Of a DNA stretch of 64,000 nt, positions 28,290-37,134 are shown piece by piece; positions within the stretch are counted from its first letter, which is position 1, and each line of letters begins with the position of its first letter. The notes under the pieces were generated by a model. It was not told the DNA's origin and searched no databases. It worked only from the letters and a program-made list of their open reading frames with translations. Source of the stretch: Acidomonas methanolica. Lineage in GTDB: Bacteria > Pseudomonadota > Alphaproteobacteria > Acetobacterales > Acetobacteraceae. Position numbers and translations under genes: made by a program. Location: positions 327,825 to 391,824 of the forward strand of contig NZ_SLZN01000001.1 of assembly GCF_004346035.1 (NCBI RefSeq). Reading direction: 5' to 3'.

Positions 28290-31040
28290 TCAGTGCGCCT
28301 CGGCCCAGTTCGCGCCGATTCCGGTCTCGACCTCCAGCTTCACCGCGAAGCTGGCCGCCCCTTCCATCTCGGCCTTCACCAGTGTCCCCAGCGCATCCGC
28401 CTGATCCTCGCGCACCTCGAACAGCAGTTCGTCATGCACCTGGAGCAACATCCGCGCGTCGAGACCGGATTCCGGCAGCACATGCGCCAGACGGACCATC
28501 GCGCGTTTGATGACATCCGCCGCGCCGCCCTGCAATGGCGCGTTGATGGCCTGCCGTTCGGCATAGGCGCGGCGGGCGCTGTTCTTCTCGCGAATCCCCG
28601 GCACATAGCAGCGCCGCCCGAAGGGCGTGGTGACGTAACCCTGCGCCCGCGCCTCCTCGCGCTTGCGTTCCATATACTCGCGGATGCCGGGATAACGGGC
28701 GAAATAGGTGTCGATATACCGCCGCGCCTCGCCCGCCGGAATGCCCAGTTGCCGCCCCAGTCCGAACGCGGAAATCCCGTAGATGATGCCGAAATTGATC
28801 GCCTTGGCCCGGCGGCGGATGAGCGGGTCCATCCCCTCGATGGGAATGCCGAACACCTCCGACGCGGTGCGGGCATGGATGTCCTGCCCCAGCGCGAAGG
28901 CCTCGCGAAGCTGGGGAATCTGCGCCACATCCGCCAGAAGCCGCAATTCGATCTGCGAATAATCGGCGGACAGCAGAACATATCCGGCCTCGGCGATGAA
29001 GGCGCGGCGGATGCGGCCGCCTTCCTCCGTGCGGATGGGAATGTTCTGGAGATTCGGATCGTTGGAGGAGAGTCGCCCGGTCGTGGTCGCCGCCATCTGG
29101 AAGGAGGTGTGAACCCGGCCGGTCTTCGGGTCCATCTGCTCCACCAGCGCGTCGGCATAGGTCGATTTCAGCTTGGCGAGTTGCCGCCATTCGAGAATCC
29201 GCGCCGGAAGCTCGTGCCCCGCATCGGCGAGTTCCTGCAGGACGGAGGAATCCGTTCCCCATGCCCCCGTCTTGCCGCGCTTGCCGCCGGGCAGACTCAT
29301 CTCGTCGAACAGGATCTCGCCGAGCTGCTTGGGCGAGCCGAGATTGAAGCTCCGCCCGGCCAGTGTATGGATCGCGATCTCCATCTCGCCCATCCGGGCG
29401 GCGAAATCGGCGGAAAGCCGCCGCAATTCCACGCCGTCCACCTTGATGCCGATCTGCTCCATCGCCGCCAGAACCGGCACGAGCGGACGTTCCAGCATCT
29501 CATAGACCGCGACGGATTTCCGCGCCCGCAAGCCCGGCAACAGCACATCGCGCAAACGCAGCGTCACATCCGCGTCCTCCGCCGCATAGTCGGTGGCGCG
29601 GTCCACCGGCACCTGCGCGAAGGGAATGCGATTGCGCCCCGTGCCGGTCACCTCGCCATAGGAAATCGGCTTGTGCCCGAGATGCAGCTCCGAGAGTTCG
29701 TCCATCCCCTGCCCGTGTTCCCCGGCGGACTGGGCGTAGGACAGCAGCATGGTGTCGTCGATCGGCGCGATCGTCTCGATCCCCGCATGCGCGAAGACGA
29801 GCAGATCGTATTTCGCGTTCTGGAAGATCTTCAGCACCGATTCATCCGCCAGAAGCGGCTTCAGCCGGTCCAGCACCTGCGCCGGATCGAGCTGCCGTCC
29901 GGCCGGATGTTCGAGCGTACCTTCATGCCGCAGGGGGACATAGGCCGCCTTGCCGGGCGCGGTGGCCAGCGAAAGGCCGACCAGTGTCGCCACCCGTGCG
30001 TCCAGACTGTCCGTCTCCGTATCCAGTGCGAAACGCCCGGCCCGACCGGCCGCCTCGATCCAGCGATCGAGCGCGTCGAGCGTGGTGATCGTCTCATAGG
30101 GACCGAAGGTGGCCGCATCCCCGGGCGCATCCCCGGCCCCATCCCCGGAAACGGGCGCAGCCGGAACCGGAGCCGGAATTCCCGTCAGCCCCATGCGCTG
30201 GATGACGGAGTGGAACCCCATCCGCTGCAACCAGCCGAACAAGGCCGCAGGGTCCGGCGCCCGCACCGCCAGCGCCTCGACCGGCTCCGGCAGCGGCACG
30301 TCGCGAACCAGCGTCACCAGCCTGAGCGAAAGCCGCGCGTCCCCGGCATGCTCGATCAGCGCCTGCTGGCGTTTCGACGGCTTCATGGTGGGCGCGGCGG
30401 CGAGAATCGCGTCCAGATCGCCATATTCCGCCACGAGTTGCGCCGCGCCCTTGGGACCGATGCCCGGCACGCCGGGCACGTTGTCGGTCGGGTCGCCCAT
30501 CAGTGCCTGAACGTCAACGACCTTGCCCGGCGTCACGCCGAACTTCGCCAGCACCTCCTCCTCACGGATCGGCTTCTGCTTGATCGGGTCCAGCATCTCC
30601 ACCTGCGGCCCGATCAACTGCATCAGGTCCTTGTCGGAGGAGACGATGGTGCAGCGGCCACCTTCCTTCTCCATCACCGCCGCATAGGAGGCGATGAGAT
30701 CATCCGCCTCCCAGCCCGCCAGTTCGATCCCCGGCACGCCGAACGCCGCCGTCGCCTCGCGGATCAGCGCGAATTGCGGGATCAGATCCTCCGGCGGTTC
30801 CGGGCGATTGGCCTTGTAACGGGGGTCGATCTCGTTACGGAAGGTCTTGCGCCCCGCATCGAAGATCACCGCCAGATGGGAGCCGACATGTTCGCGCAGC
30901 AACCGCGCCAGCATATTGGTGAAGCCGAACACCGCATTGACCGGCGTGCCGTCCGGGCTGCTCATCGGCGGCAGGGCATGGAAGGCGCGGAAAATGAAGC
31001 CCGACCCGTCCACCAGCACCAGATGCGGCGCGTCACTCAT
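28290..31040 (-). CDS. polA: DNA polymerase I
   Basis: The ATG at 31040 (MSDAPHLVLVDGSGFIFRAF) gives a 916-residue enzyme. The 5' nuclease domain is at about 1-290. A 3'-5' exonuclease domain contains FALDTETDSLDARVATLVG. The polymerase domain has motif A VLLSADYSQIELRLLADV, motif B RRAKAINFGIIYGIS and motif C LLQVHDELLFEV. It fills gaps in Okazaki processing and excision repair. Metal-binding acidic residues in all three domains appear intact. Confidence 0.97.
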   Translation of the reverse strand: MSDAPHLVLVDGSGFIFRAFHALPPMSSPDGTPVNAVFGFTNMLARLLREHVGSHLAVIFDAGRKTFRNEIDPRYKANRPEPPEDLIPQFALIREATAAFGVPGIELAGWEADDLIASYAAVMEKEGGRCTIVSSDKDLMQLIGPQVEMLDPIKQKPIREEEVLAKFGVTPGKVVDVQALMGDPTDNVPGVPGIGPKGAAQLVAEYGDLDAILAAAPTMKPSKRQQALIEHAGDARLSLRLVTLVRDVPLPEPVEALAVRAPDPAALFGWLQRMGFHSVIQRMGLTGIPAPVPAAPVSGDGAGDAPGDAATFGPYETITTLDALDRWIEAAGRAGRFALDTETDSLDARVATLVGLSLATAPGKAAYVPLRHEGTLEHPAGRQLDPAQVLDRLKPLLADESVLKIFQNAKYDLLVFAHAGIETIAPIDDTMLLSYAQSAGEHGQGMDELSELHLGHKPISYGEVTGTGRNRIPFAQVPVDRATDYAAEDADVTLRLRDVLLPGLRARKSVAVYEMLERPLVPVLAAMEQIGIKVDGVELRRLSADFAARMGEMEIAIHTLAGRSFNLGSPKQLGEILFDEMSLPGGKRGKTGAWGTDSSVLQELADAGHELPARILEWRQLAKLKSTYADALVEQMDPKTGRVHTSFQMAATTTGRLSSNDPNLQNIPIRTEEGGRIRRAFIAEAGYVLLSADYSQIELRLLADVAQIPQLREAFALGQDIHARTASEVFGIPIEGMDPLIRRRAKAINFGIIYGISAFGLGRQLGIPAGEARRYIDTYFARYPGIREYMERKREEARAQGYVTTPFGRRCYVPGIREKNSARRAYAERQAINAPLQGGAADVIKRAMVRLAHVLPESGLDARMLLQVHDELLFEVREDQADALGTLVKAEMEGAASFAVKLEVETGIGANWAEAH

Positions 31041-31162
31041 GCCCGGACTCTTCGATAACGGGCGGAAACAGGCGGAACGGCAAAGGCGACTCCCGATATG
31101 GCAGGGCGGAGACTTTCGCGCGGGCCCTTGGCCCCGGCGCGTCTCCGGCGGATACTGCCCGG

Positions 31163-32194
31163 ATGATAGGCCTAAACCCGCCGCTTTCAAAACGCACCCG
31201 ATCCTTCCTTCGCCTGGTGTCCGCCGTCCTTCCCCTGCTCGCGGCCTGCACACGCGCCCCGACGGCCCCCCCGACGCCGAAGCCGGGCGAGGACGCGCTC
31301 ATCCCGCCGGCCCTGACGCTCACCCTGTCGGACGGTGCGCATATTCCCGTCCGCGTCTGGCCTGCGCGCGCGTCATCCGGGCCGGAGCCGCGCGCGGTGA
31401 TTCTCGCCCTGCACGGCTTCGGGGACAGCCGCGACGCCTGGGAGTGGATCGCGCCGTCTCTCGCCCGCGCCGGTTTCGCCGTCTATGCGCCGGACCAGCG
31501 GGGCTTCGGCGCGGCGCCCGATCGCGGCGGCTGGGCCGGGACGCGCCGCATGGTGCAGGACGCACGGGAGGAAGCCGCGTGGCTCCACGCCCGCTTTCCG
31601 GCCCTGCGGCTCTATCTGGCGGGGGAAAGCATGGGCGGCGCGATCGCCTTGCGGGTGATCGAAACCCCTGGCGCGCCGCCCCTCGCCGGGACGATCCTCC
31701 TCGCCCCCGCCATCTGGCGCTTCGACTCCGCCACACGCGCCACGCTGGCTCTGATGGACGGGCTGGCCCCGCACTGGCGTTTCGATGCGCGGAATTCGCC
31801 CGTCCATGTGGTGCCGACCGACAATATCGCCGCCCTGCGTCGGCTCTATTTCGATCCGCTGACCCTGCACGGCGCGGAGCTTCACTCCCTGCGCGGTCTG
31901 GTCGATCTGATGGCGGCGGCCTTCGCGGACGCTCCCCATGCCCGCCCGCCGATTCTCGCCGTCTATGGCGACGCCGACCAGCTCGTCCCGCCCGCCGCCA
32001 CCGCCGCCTTCTGGCGCGCCCTGCCGACACAGGCGCGGCGCGACCTGATCCGCGGCGGCCATCACCTGCTCTTCCGCGACCGCGACGGCGCACGCGTCAC
32101 GCGCGACGTCATCGCCTGGATCGAGCATCCCGACACCTTCCTCCCTTCCGGCGGCGACGCAGCCGCCGCGGCCTGGATGGCGAGCCGACCTTGA
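31163..32194 (+). CDS. Alpha/beta-hydrolase lipoprotein (lysophospholipase / monoacylglycerol lipase type)
   Basis: The 343-residue protein has a lipoprotein signal ending LLAAC (Cys29) and an alpha/beta-hydrolase core. Visible parts are the oxyanion strand VILALHGFGDSRDAWEW, the nucleophile elbow AGESMGGAIAL, a late Asp in VYGDADQLVPP and the catalytic His in GGHHLLF. This arrangement matches Serine aminopeptidase S33 / lysophospholipase-like enzymes. It is probably outer-membrane anchored, facing the periplasm. It is divergent from polA with 122 bases between the starts. Confidence 0.85.
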   Translation: MIGLNPPLSKRTRSFLRLVSAVLPLLAACTRAPTAPPTPKPGEDALIPPALTLTLSDGAHIPVRVWPARASSGPEPRAVILALHGFGDSRDAWEWIAPSLARAGFAVYAPDQRGFGAAPDRGGWAGTRRMVQDAREEAAWLHARFPALRLYLAGESMGGAIALRVIETPGAPPLAGTILLAPAIWRFDSATRATLALMDGLAPHWRFDARNSPVHVVPTDNIAALRRLYFDPLTLHGAELHSLRGLVDLMAAAFADAPHARPPILAVYGDADQLVPPAATAAFWRALPTQARRDLIRGGHHLLFRDRDGARVTRDVIAWIEHPDTFLPSGGDAAAAAWMASRP

Positions 32195-32394
32195 GGGAAT
32201 GATTGTCCTTCATTCGGAAAGGCGCTCGTCATTCCGGAAAGAATCGGCAAGGCGATCCACACTCCTTCGCACAACCCGATTCTGTCCTATGCGGCTGCGG
32301 CGCAGGAACGAATGGGCCAACTTTCCCTTTGGGCGTCGTCCCGCCCGGAAGGGGGGTAGCGTCCGCCGCGAGGATTGGCTAAGAGAGGCGCATT

Positions 32395-32471
32395 GGACCC
32401 GTAGCTCAGCTGGATAGAGCGTCGCCCTCCGAAGGCGAAGGTCGCACGTTCGAATCGTGTCGGGTCCGCCA
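32395..32471 (+). tRNA. tRNA-Arg (anticodon CCG)
   Basis: The 77-base cloverleaf has the acceptor stem GGACCCG paired with CGGGTCC, D arm GCTC-AGCTGGATA-GAGC, anticodon stem TCGCC/GGCGA with loop CTCCGAA (anticodon CCG, reading CGG), and T loop TTCGAAT. CCA is encoded. No integrase or attachment-site duplication is visible next to it. The 200 bases before it hold no supported gene. Confidence 0.96.
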
Positions 32472-32521
32472 GTTTCCCAAATCGACGGCTGTTTCCTGCG
32501 GGCGAAGCGGAGGCTGCTCCC

Positions 32522-32635
32522 ATGAGCGACACTGAACACGACCGCGCCGTAAGCGAAGCGCGACGCCGCCGACTGGGCGGCTTCTCCCTGCGTCTGCTGA
32601 TCGAGTATCTCGCGCATCTGTTGCGAGGCGTGTGA
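32522..32635 (+). CDS. Possible 37-residue small protein
   Basis: An ATG with a GGAGG site eight bases upstream opens a frame starting MSDTEHDRAVSEARRRRLG and ending LLIEYLAHLLRGV. The C-terminal half is an amphipathic or weakly membrane-binding helix. It lies 50 bases downstream of the tRNA-Arg and ends nine bases before the convergent histidine-kinase stop. The ribosome site and composition favour a real gene, but 37 residues is little evidence. Confidence 0.35.
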   Translation: MSDTEHDRAVSEARRRRLGGFSLRLLIEYLAHLLRGV

Positions 32636-32644
32636 AACACTTTC

Positions 32645-34711
32645 TCAGCGCGCGCGGATCTCCGCCATGTTCGCATGAAAGCACGCCCGCAACCCCTCCG
32701 GCGGATACTCCACCTCCGCCCGGCTCGTCCCGCCGAAGCCCGCGCGGATCAGCCGCGAGCCCAGCCCGCTACGCTCCGGGCAACTCACGACGGGGCCGCC
32801 ATGCTCCTCCCAGGTCAGGGCAAGTTCGCCGTCCCGCACGACCCACCACACGCGCACGCGCCCGGTGGCGTTGGAGAGCGCACCATATTTGATCGCGTTG
32901 GTGCAGAGTTCGTGCAGCACGAGTGACAGCGCCGTGCAGGCATCCGCCCCCAACGCCAGATCCGGCCCGTCGATCTCCACCCGCGCCGCCATCCCCAATG
33001 CGCCGATAACCTGCCTGACCAGCCCGCTCAGCGCGGCGTCGCGCCATTCCTGCGAGAACAGCAAATCATGCGCCGCCGCGAGCGCCATCAGCCGCCGCTC
33101 GAAGACCGAAACCAGCGCCTTTTCGTTGGCGCCGCGCAGGGTCTGCCGCGCGAGAGCCTGCACGACGGCGAGCGTGTTCTTGAAGCGATGCGCGATCTCC
33201 CGCGCCACGAATTCGCGCTGCTCCTGCTCCCGCGCGATGGCCACCGCGGCCTGCAGACGATCGGCCACAGCCTCGATGAAATTGACCTCGTCGATACTCC
33301 AGACATGGGGCTCGGCGTGATGCATGAAGAGCCCGCCTTCCAGCACGCCATGGAGCAGTACCGGGACGACCACGAACGCGCCGATTCCGCAGGCGCGCAG
33401 AATCTCCCTCTGCGTCGCCGTCGCGACGGCGTCCGCGCGATCCACCACCAGGATTCGCCCCGCCTCCAGACTCGTCGTCATCTCGGCGAACGGTGCGAGA
33501 TCATGACGCCCGGCCGTCGGTCTGACCCCTTCGCGCACCCATTCATGCGCCACGACGAACTGCCCGGACGGATGATCCCCCGACGGATGATCACCGGGCG
33601 GATGATCGAAGGTGATGAGCCCGGTGCGCATCGCGTCGAGCGTCGTTCCCAGCAAAGGAATGCTCGCCTGCAAGGCAGCCTCGACATTCTCCGCCTCGCG
33701 CAGCACGTCGCCCAGCGTCACCAGCGCCTCGAGCCGGGCATTGGCCTCCTTCTCCGCCGTCACGTCCTGAAACGTGCCGACCATCCGGATGACGACCCCG
33801 TCCCGGTCCCGCACGAAGGCGCTGTCCCGCGCCAGCCATCGCGTTTCGCCGGTATCGGCGCGTTTCACGCGGTATTCCGCCGATCGCACCCCCGTCCCCA
33901 GCCGGCGGCTCACCAGAGAGGACGCCCGGTTGCGATCCTCGGGCACGATCCGCTCGATAAGGGTCCGCACGGAACAGGACTCGACCACGGGCAGGCCGAA
34001 CAGGCGGCAGGTCAGGGCCGAGGGATAGGCGACGTTCCGCAACACGTCGATCTCGAACGTGCCGACGCGCCCGGCCGCGCTGGCCTCTTCCACCACACGA
34101 TAGCGATGCAGGATGTCACGTTGTGCCGCGGCCAGCGCCTCCGCGCGCGCCTCGACCTCGGCGCTCACCCGCGCCTGAAGGACGAGGCAGTCCCTCTGAT
34201 GCAGAATCAGCCGTCGCGCTTCCAGCAACCGCATCGCCTGCCGCGCCAGCATCCCCAGCCCGGCGCGCTGCTCCTTGCGCAGCCCGCCGGGGCGCGGCGC
34301 CGTGTCGAACACGCAGAACGAGCCCAGCACCTCCCCGTCCGGCGCGACGAGCGGTTCCCCGGCATAGAAGCGCAGGTTCGGCGTCCCGGTCACATAGGGA
34401 TTGGTCCGCGTCCGCCCATCCAGAAGCAGATCTGGAATTTCCACGGCGGCGCGCGTCTCCACCACCCAGGCGCAGACGGAATGCGCGACCGGCGTTTCCG
34501 CGCTCTCGAACCCCTGCCGCGCCTTGAACCATTGCCGCTGCCCCGTCACCAGGCTGATCAGGGCCGTGGGCGCGTCGCACAACATGGCGGCAAGCGCGGT
34601 GAGATCGTCGAATTCCTGCTCCGACGGCGTGTCGAGCACATGGTAATGTGCGAGCGTCTCCAGTCGCGCCAGATCGTTCACACGTGGTGTCGCCTCAGGC
34701 GGACGCAACAT
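32645..34711 (-). CDS. HWE-family sensor histidine kinase with GAF-PAS-GAF input
   Basis: The ATG at 34711 (MLRPPEATPRVNDLARLETL) follows AAGAGT by about six bases and a TATAAT box sits 40 bases further up. The 688-residue protein has a GAF domain (about 20-165), a PAS domain (about 205-320, with GTFEIDVLRN and GTFQDVTAEKE), and a second GAF domain (about 340-490). The kinase core has H-box REIAHRFKNTLAVV (His508), N-box LHELCTNAIKYGALS and the WEEHGG motif that defines HWE kinases. HWE kinases often feed general-stress or light signalling. No cognate regulator is adjacent. It is cytosolic, with no membrane segment. Confidence 0.88.
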   Translation of the reverse strand: MLRPPEATPRVNDLARLETLAHYHVLDTPSEQEFDDLTALAAMLCDAPTALISLVTGQRQWFKARQGFESAETPVAHSVCAWVVETRAAVEIPDLLLDGRTRTNPYVTGTPNLRFYAGEPLVAPDGEVLGSFCVFDTAPRPGGLRKEQRAGLGMLARQAMRLLEARRLILHQRDCLVLQARVSAEVEARAEALAAAQRDILHRYRVVEEASAAGRVGTFEIDVLRNVAYPSALTCRLFGLPVVESCSVRTLIERIVPEDRNRASSLVSRRLGTGVRSAEYRVKRADTGETRWLARDSAFVRDRDGVVIRMVGTFQDVTAEKEANARLEALVTLGDVLREAENVEAALQASIPLLGTTLDAMRTGLITFDHPPGDHPSGDHPSGQFVVAHEWVREGVRPTAGRHDLAPFAEMTTSLEAGRILVVDRADAVATATQREILRACGIGAFVVVPVLLHGVLEGGLFMHHAEPHVWSIDEVNFIEAVADRLQAAVAIAREQEQREFVAREIAHRFKNTLAVVQALARQTLRGANEKALVSVFERRLMALAAAHDLLFSQEWRDAALSGLVRQVIGALGMAARVEIDGPDLALGADACTALSLVLHELCTNAIKYGALSNATGRVRVWWVVRDGELALTWEEHGGPVVSCPERSGLGSRLIRAGFGGTSRAEVEYPPEGLRACFHANMAEIRAR

Positions 34712-34751
34712 GATCTGACTCTTAGAGTGCTCGACACCGTCCATCCCCGGC

Positions 34752-34757
34752 ATTATA
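34752..34757 (-). promoter_or_regulatory. -10 promoter element of the histidine kinase gene
   Basis: A perfect TATAAT preceded by TG is present on the minus strand. It rules out two in-frame upstream ATGs (34744, 34753) as likely starts because they overlap or nearly touch the element. No clear -35 hexamer was found 17 bases upstream. Confidence 0.4.
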
Positions 34758-34907
34758 CAGACCGGATGACGCGCAGGCCACGTTTGATTGACGCCTTTTT
34801 CACAGCGGTCCCGAATTGGACATTCAGCGTCCTCCTGTCGCATAATCCCAACTCTGCGACAGAACGATATGATCGAGACTTTTCAATGACTAAATTTCGT
34901 CCGCATC

Positions 34908-36179
34908 ATGATTGAGCTGGGCCCCGGCGTCGTCGCGGCGAGTCGCATGACAGGCCGGGCGACAGGCTGGACAGGCGCCCTGGCGATGGTCATGGTCTGC
35001 GGCGTTCTTTCCCCGCCCGCCGCGGCGACAAGCCTGCGCGACGCCATCACGACCGCCTGGGGGCAGGACCCCAACGCCCGCTCGGCCCGCGTGGACGAGA
35101 TGGCGGCCAGCCGCACGGCGCGCGACACGGATAGCTGGTTCCCGAGCGGCCCCATCCTGAACGGCCAGTATCAGGACGACCATTTCATCGGCACGAATAT
35201 CGGCTACACCACCTATCAGGGCACGATCATGCTCCCGCTCTGGCTGCCGGGACAGGGAACGGCGACCGTCAAGAACGCGCTCGCCGACGCCGAAATGGCC
35301 CGCGCCACGCAGAAGGTCGCTCATCTCGCCACCGCCATCCGCGTGCTGGACGTCACCGGGACCGCCACCCTGCTCAGGCGCGAGCTGGACTCGCTGCGGA
35401 CGGCGGACACGCTCCTCGCGCGCATCGAACACGACACGCGCCATGCCGTCGCCGTCGGCGAAAGTCCCACCACGGACCAGGAAGCCGTCGCGGGCGAGAA
35501 AGCCGACCTCGACGCCCGGATCGCCGATACGGAGCAGAATATAGAAACCGCCCGCGCCGAACTCGGCACGTTGACGGGCAGCGAGGACATTCCAGACCTC
35601 ATGGCGCTCGACGGCCATGTCCTCACGGCGCGCGGCGTGAAGCTGGACCCGGAGCACGACCCCCGCATCCTTCTCGCCGCCGCCGCGACCCGCGCGGCGC
35701 ACGCGTCCTACGAGGTTGCCGCCCATTCCTACATACCCGCTCCCGAGGTCGGGCTGATGGTCACGAAACAGGGCCAGTACGGCAGCCCGTGGGACACGCA
35801 GGTGGGCGCGCAATTCACCGTCGCGCTGCCCAGCGCCGCGCGCAACACGCCGATGCTGATGAAACAGGCCAAGCTGGTTGGCCTGGCGGAACGCGACGCC
35901 GTGCTGGCCGAACGCAAGGTGCGGCTCGAATATGCCAGCACCCGCGCCCAGCTCGTCGCCGCCCTGAAACTGCTCAAGAGCACGCGCGCCAGCCAGGGCG
36001 CGCTCGACGACCGCGCCAACCAGCTCGACCATGCCTGGCGTGTGGGCGAAACCTCGCTGATCGAGGCACTCCGCGCCCGCCGCATGGCGCTCGACGCACA
36101 GATGCGCGCCGCGCGCGCCGAGGTAGTCTGGCGCGTCGCGCTGGTGCGGATGATCCTGATGGCGGACGAGCTTCCCTAG
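34908..36179 (+). CDS. TolC-family outer-membrane efflux protein
   Basis: The 423-residue protein has a signal peptide (cleavage near PAAAT, about residue 41) and the duplicated helical-hairpin layout of outer membrane factors. Examples are SLRDAITTAWGQDPNARSARV at the start of repeat 1, and the long helices around 120-210 and 330-415. WRVGETSLIEALRARRMALDAQ near the C-terminus is typical of CzcC/TolC proteins. No membrane-fusion or inner-membrane pump gene lies beside it, so it may serve a pump encoded elsewhere. An ATG at codon 14 is an alternative start. Confidence 0.82.
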   Translation: MIELGPGVVAASRMTGRATGWTGALAMVMVCGVLSPPAAATSLRDAITTAWGQDPNARSARVDEMAASRTARDTDSWFPSGPILNGQYQDDHFIGTNIGYTTYQGTIMLPLWLPGQGTATVKNALADAEMARATQKVAHLATAIRVLDVTGTATLLRRELDSLRTADTLLARIEHDTRHAVAVGESPTTDQEAVAGEKADLDARIADTEQNIETARAELGTLTGSEDIPDLMALDGHVLTARGVKLDPEHDPRILLAAAATRAAHASYEVAAHSYIPAPEVGLMVTKQGQYGSPWDTQVGAQFTVALPSAARNTPMLMKQAKLVGLAERDAVLAERKVRLEYASTRAQLVAALKLLKSTRASQGALDDRANQLDHAWRVGETSLIEALRARRMALDAQMRAARAEVVWRVALVRMILMADELP

Positions 36180-36284
36180 CAGGCTGTTCCGGACGCCGTT
36201 TTCCATCCCTTGTCGCCCTGTTTTCCACACCCCATGTTCTGCCCGTCATCCGACACTGCATCATCAGATACGGAGGATCTGCAC

Positions 36285-37118
36285 ATGCGTTTTCGTCAAA
36301 GTGTCCGGTCCGGCGCCGCGATCGCCGCACTCATTCTCAGCGCAGCCGCGCTTCCGGCACAGGCACAGGAGGGTTTGCGCGTCATCGACGCCAGTGGCCA
36401 TCAGATCGGCGTCCTGATCCCCTCGCCTGAAGCCGCGCCGATCTCCAGCCTCCCCGATACCGATCTTGCCGTTTTCGCTGCGCTCGACCGCATGATGGCG
36501 CGGGAAATGGCGATCATGGAAGCGGCCGACAACGAGATGGCGGCGCAATTGAACGCAGAGCGGCGCGCCATGCCGGTGGCGCAAGACCAGAGCGGCGACG
36601 GAAGCACGGGCCATGAGGGCGTCGCCTGGCAAACCTTCAGCGCGGTAAGCATCGGCGGGCGGGGCGCCTCCTGCACCCGGACGGTCACCATGACGTCGAA
36701 CGGCACATCCGCCCCTGTCGTTCATACGACCAGCACGGGAGGCAGCGCCTGCGCGGCGCTCCTCGCACCGGGCCCCGTGTCCACGCAATCCCCGCCTGAG
36801 CCGAGCCGGTCGGCGCTCCGGACGCTCATCCCTGCCGTGGACATGCGCGCAACCGGCTCCGACGAAGCGCGCTGTATGGGGACAATGAGAATTGCAGAAC
36901 TGGAAAGTGCGGGATTGACCGGGACGATGCGGGCCTTCGTGGGACGCGAGTGGCGGTTTTCCGCGATTTTCCGTGCCCTAACGACCCGAAGGCAATCGCA
37001 TGCTGCCTCCTGGGCGAGACAGGGATGTTGCAGTGGAATGCGGACAACGGGACAACGTGCGTTGCAGCATGCGCGGAAAGATGAAGCGCCGTCTGAGAAT
37101 GGTTTAGGGACGTCTTAA
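36285..37118 (+). CDS. Exported host protein with C-terminus replaced by prophage insertion
   Basis: The ATG at 36285 follows GGAGG. The 277-residue product has a Sec signal peptide (cleavage after AQA) and a Ser/Thr/Gly-rich domain with two Cys residues up to residue 196. The Mu-like element begins at 36873, exactly after codon 196, so residues 197-277 are read from phage left-end DNA. In the uninterrupted gene codon 196 is followed by five codons (HRNAL) and a TAA now found at 52852-52869, giving 201 residues. Function unknown; the loss of only five residues may leave it active, but with an 81-residue foreign tail. Confidence 0.7.
   Translation: MRFRQSVRSGAAIAALILSAAALPAQAQEGLRVIDASGHQIGVLIPSPEAAPISSLPDTDLAVFAALDRMMAREMAIMEAADNEMAAQLNAERRAMPVAQDQSGDGSTGHEGVAWQTFSAVSIGGRGASCTRTVTMTSNGTSAPVVHTTSTGGSACAALLAPGPVSTQSPPEPSRSALRTLIPAVDMRATGSDEARCMGTMRIAELESAGLTGTMRAFVGREWRFSAIFRALTTRRQSHAASWARQGCCSGMRTTGQRALQHARKDEAPSENGLGTS
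36868..36872. repeat. Target-site duplication, left copy (CGCGC)
   Basis: CGCGC directly abuts the TG of the element's left terminus and is repeated directly after the CA of the right terminus at 52847-52851. Five-base duplication is the hallmark of Mu-type replicative transposition. Confidence 0.9.
36873..36896. repeat. Prophage left terminus with end-binding site L1
   Basis: TGTA at 36873-36876, then GGGACA at 36879-36884, seven free bases and TTGCA at 36892-36896. The same layout, inverted, forms the right terminus. By analogy with Mu it should bind the phage transposase. Confidence 0.88.
37049..37066. repeat. Internal left end-binding site (L3-like)
   Basis: GGGACA at 37049-37054, seven bases, TTGCA at 37062-37066: the same motif and spacing as at the terminus, in the same orientation. 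A weaker copy (GAGACA, six bases, TTGCA) sits at 37016-37032. Three sites in the left end match the Mu attL arrangement. Confidence 0.75.
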
Positions 37119-37134
37119 ACGGAGCAATACTGTT

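Noticed and set aside
28230..31058. 942-codon plus-strand frame
   Set aside because: Antisense to polA, whose three domains are unmistakable.
32395..32471. tRNA-Arg considered as the attachment site of the prophage
   Set aside because: No repeated tRNA 3' end or integrase is present, and the prophage ends are 4.4 kb away with their own Mu-type target duplication.
33068..34915. 615-codon plus-strand frame
   Set aside because: Antisense to the histidine kinase; no recognisable domain.
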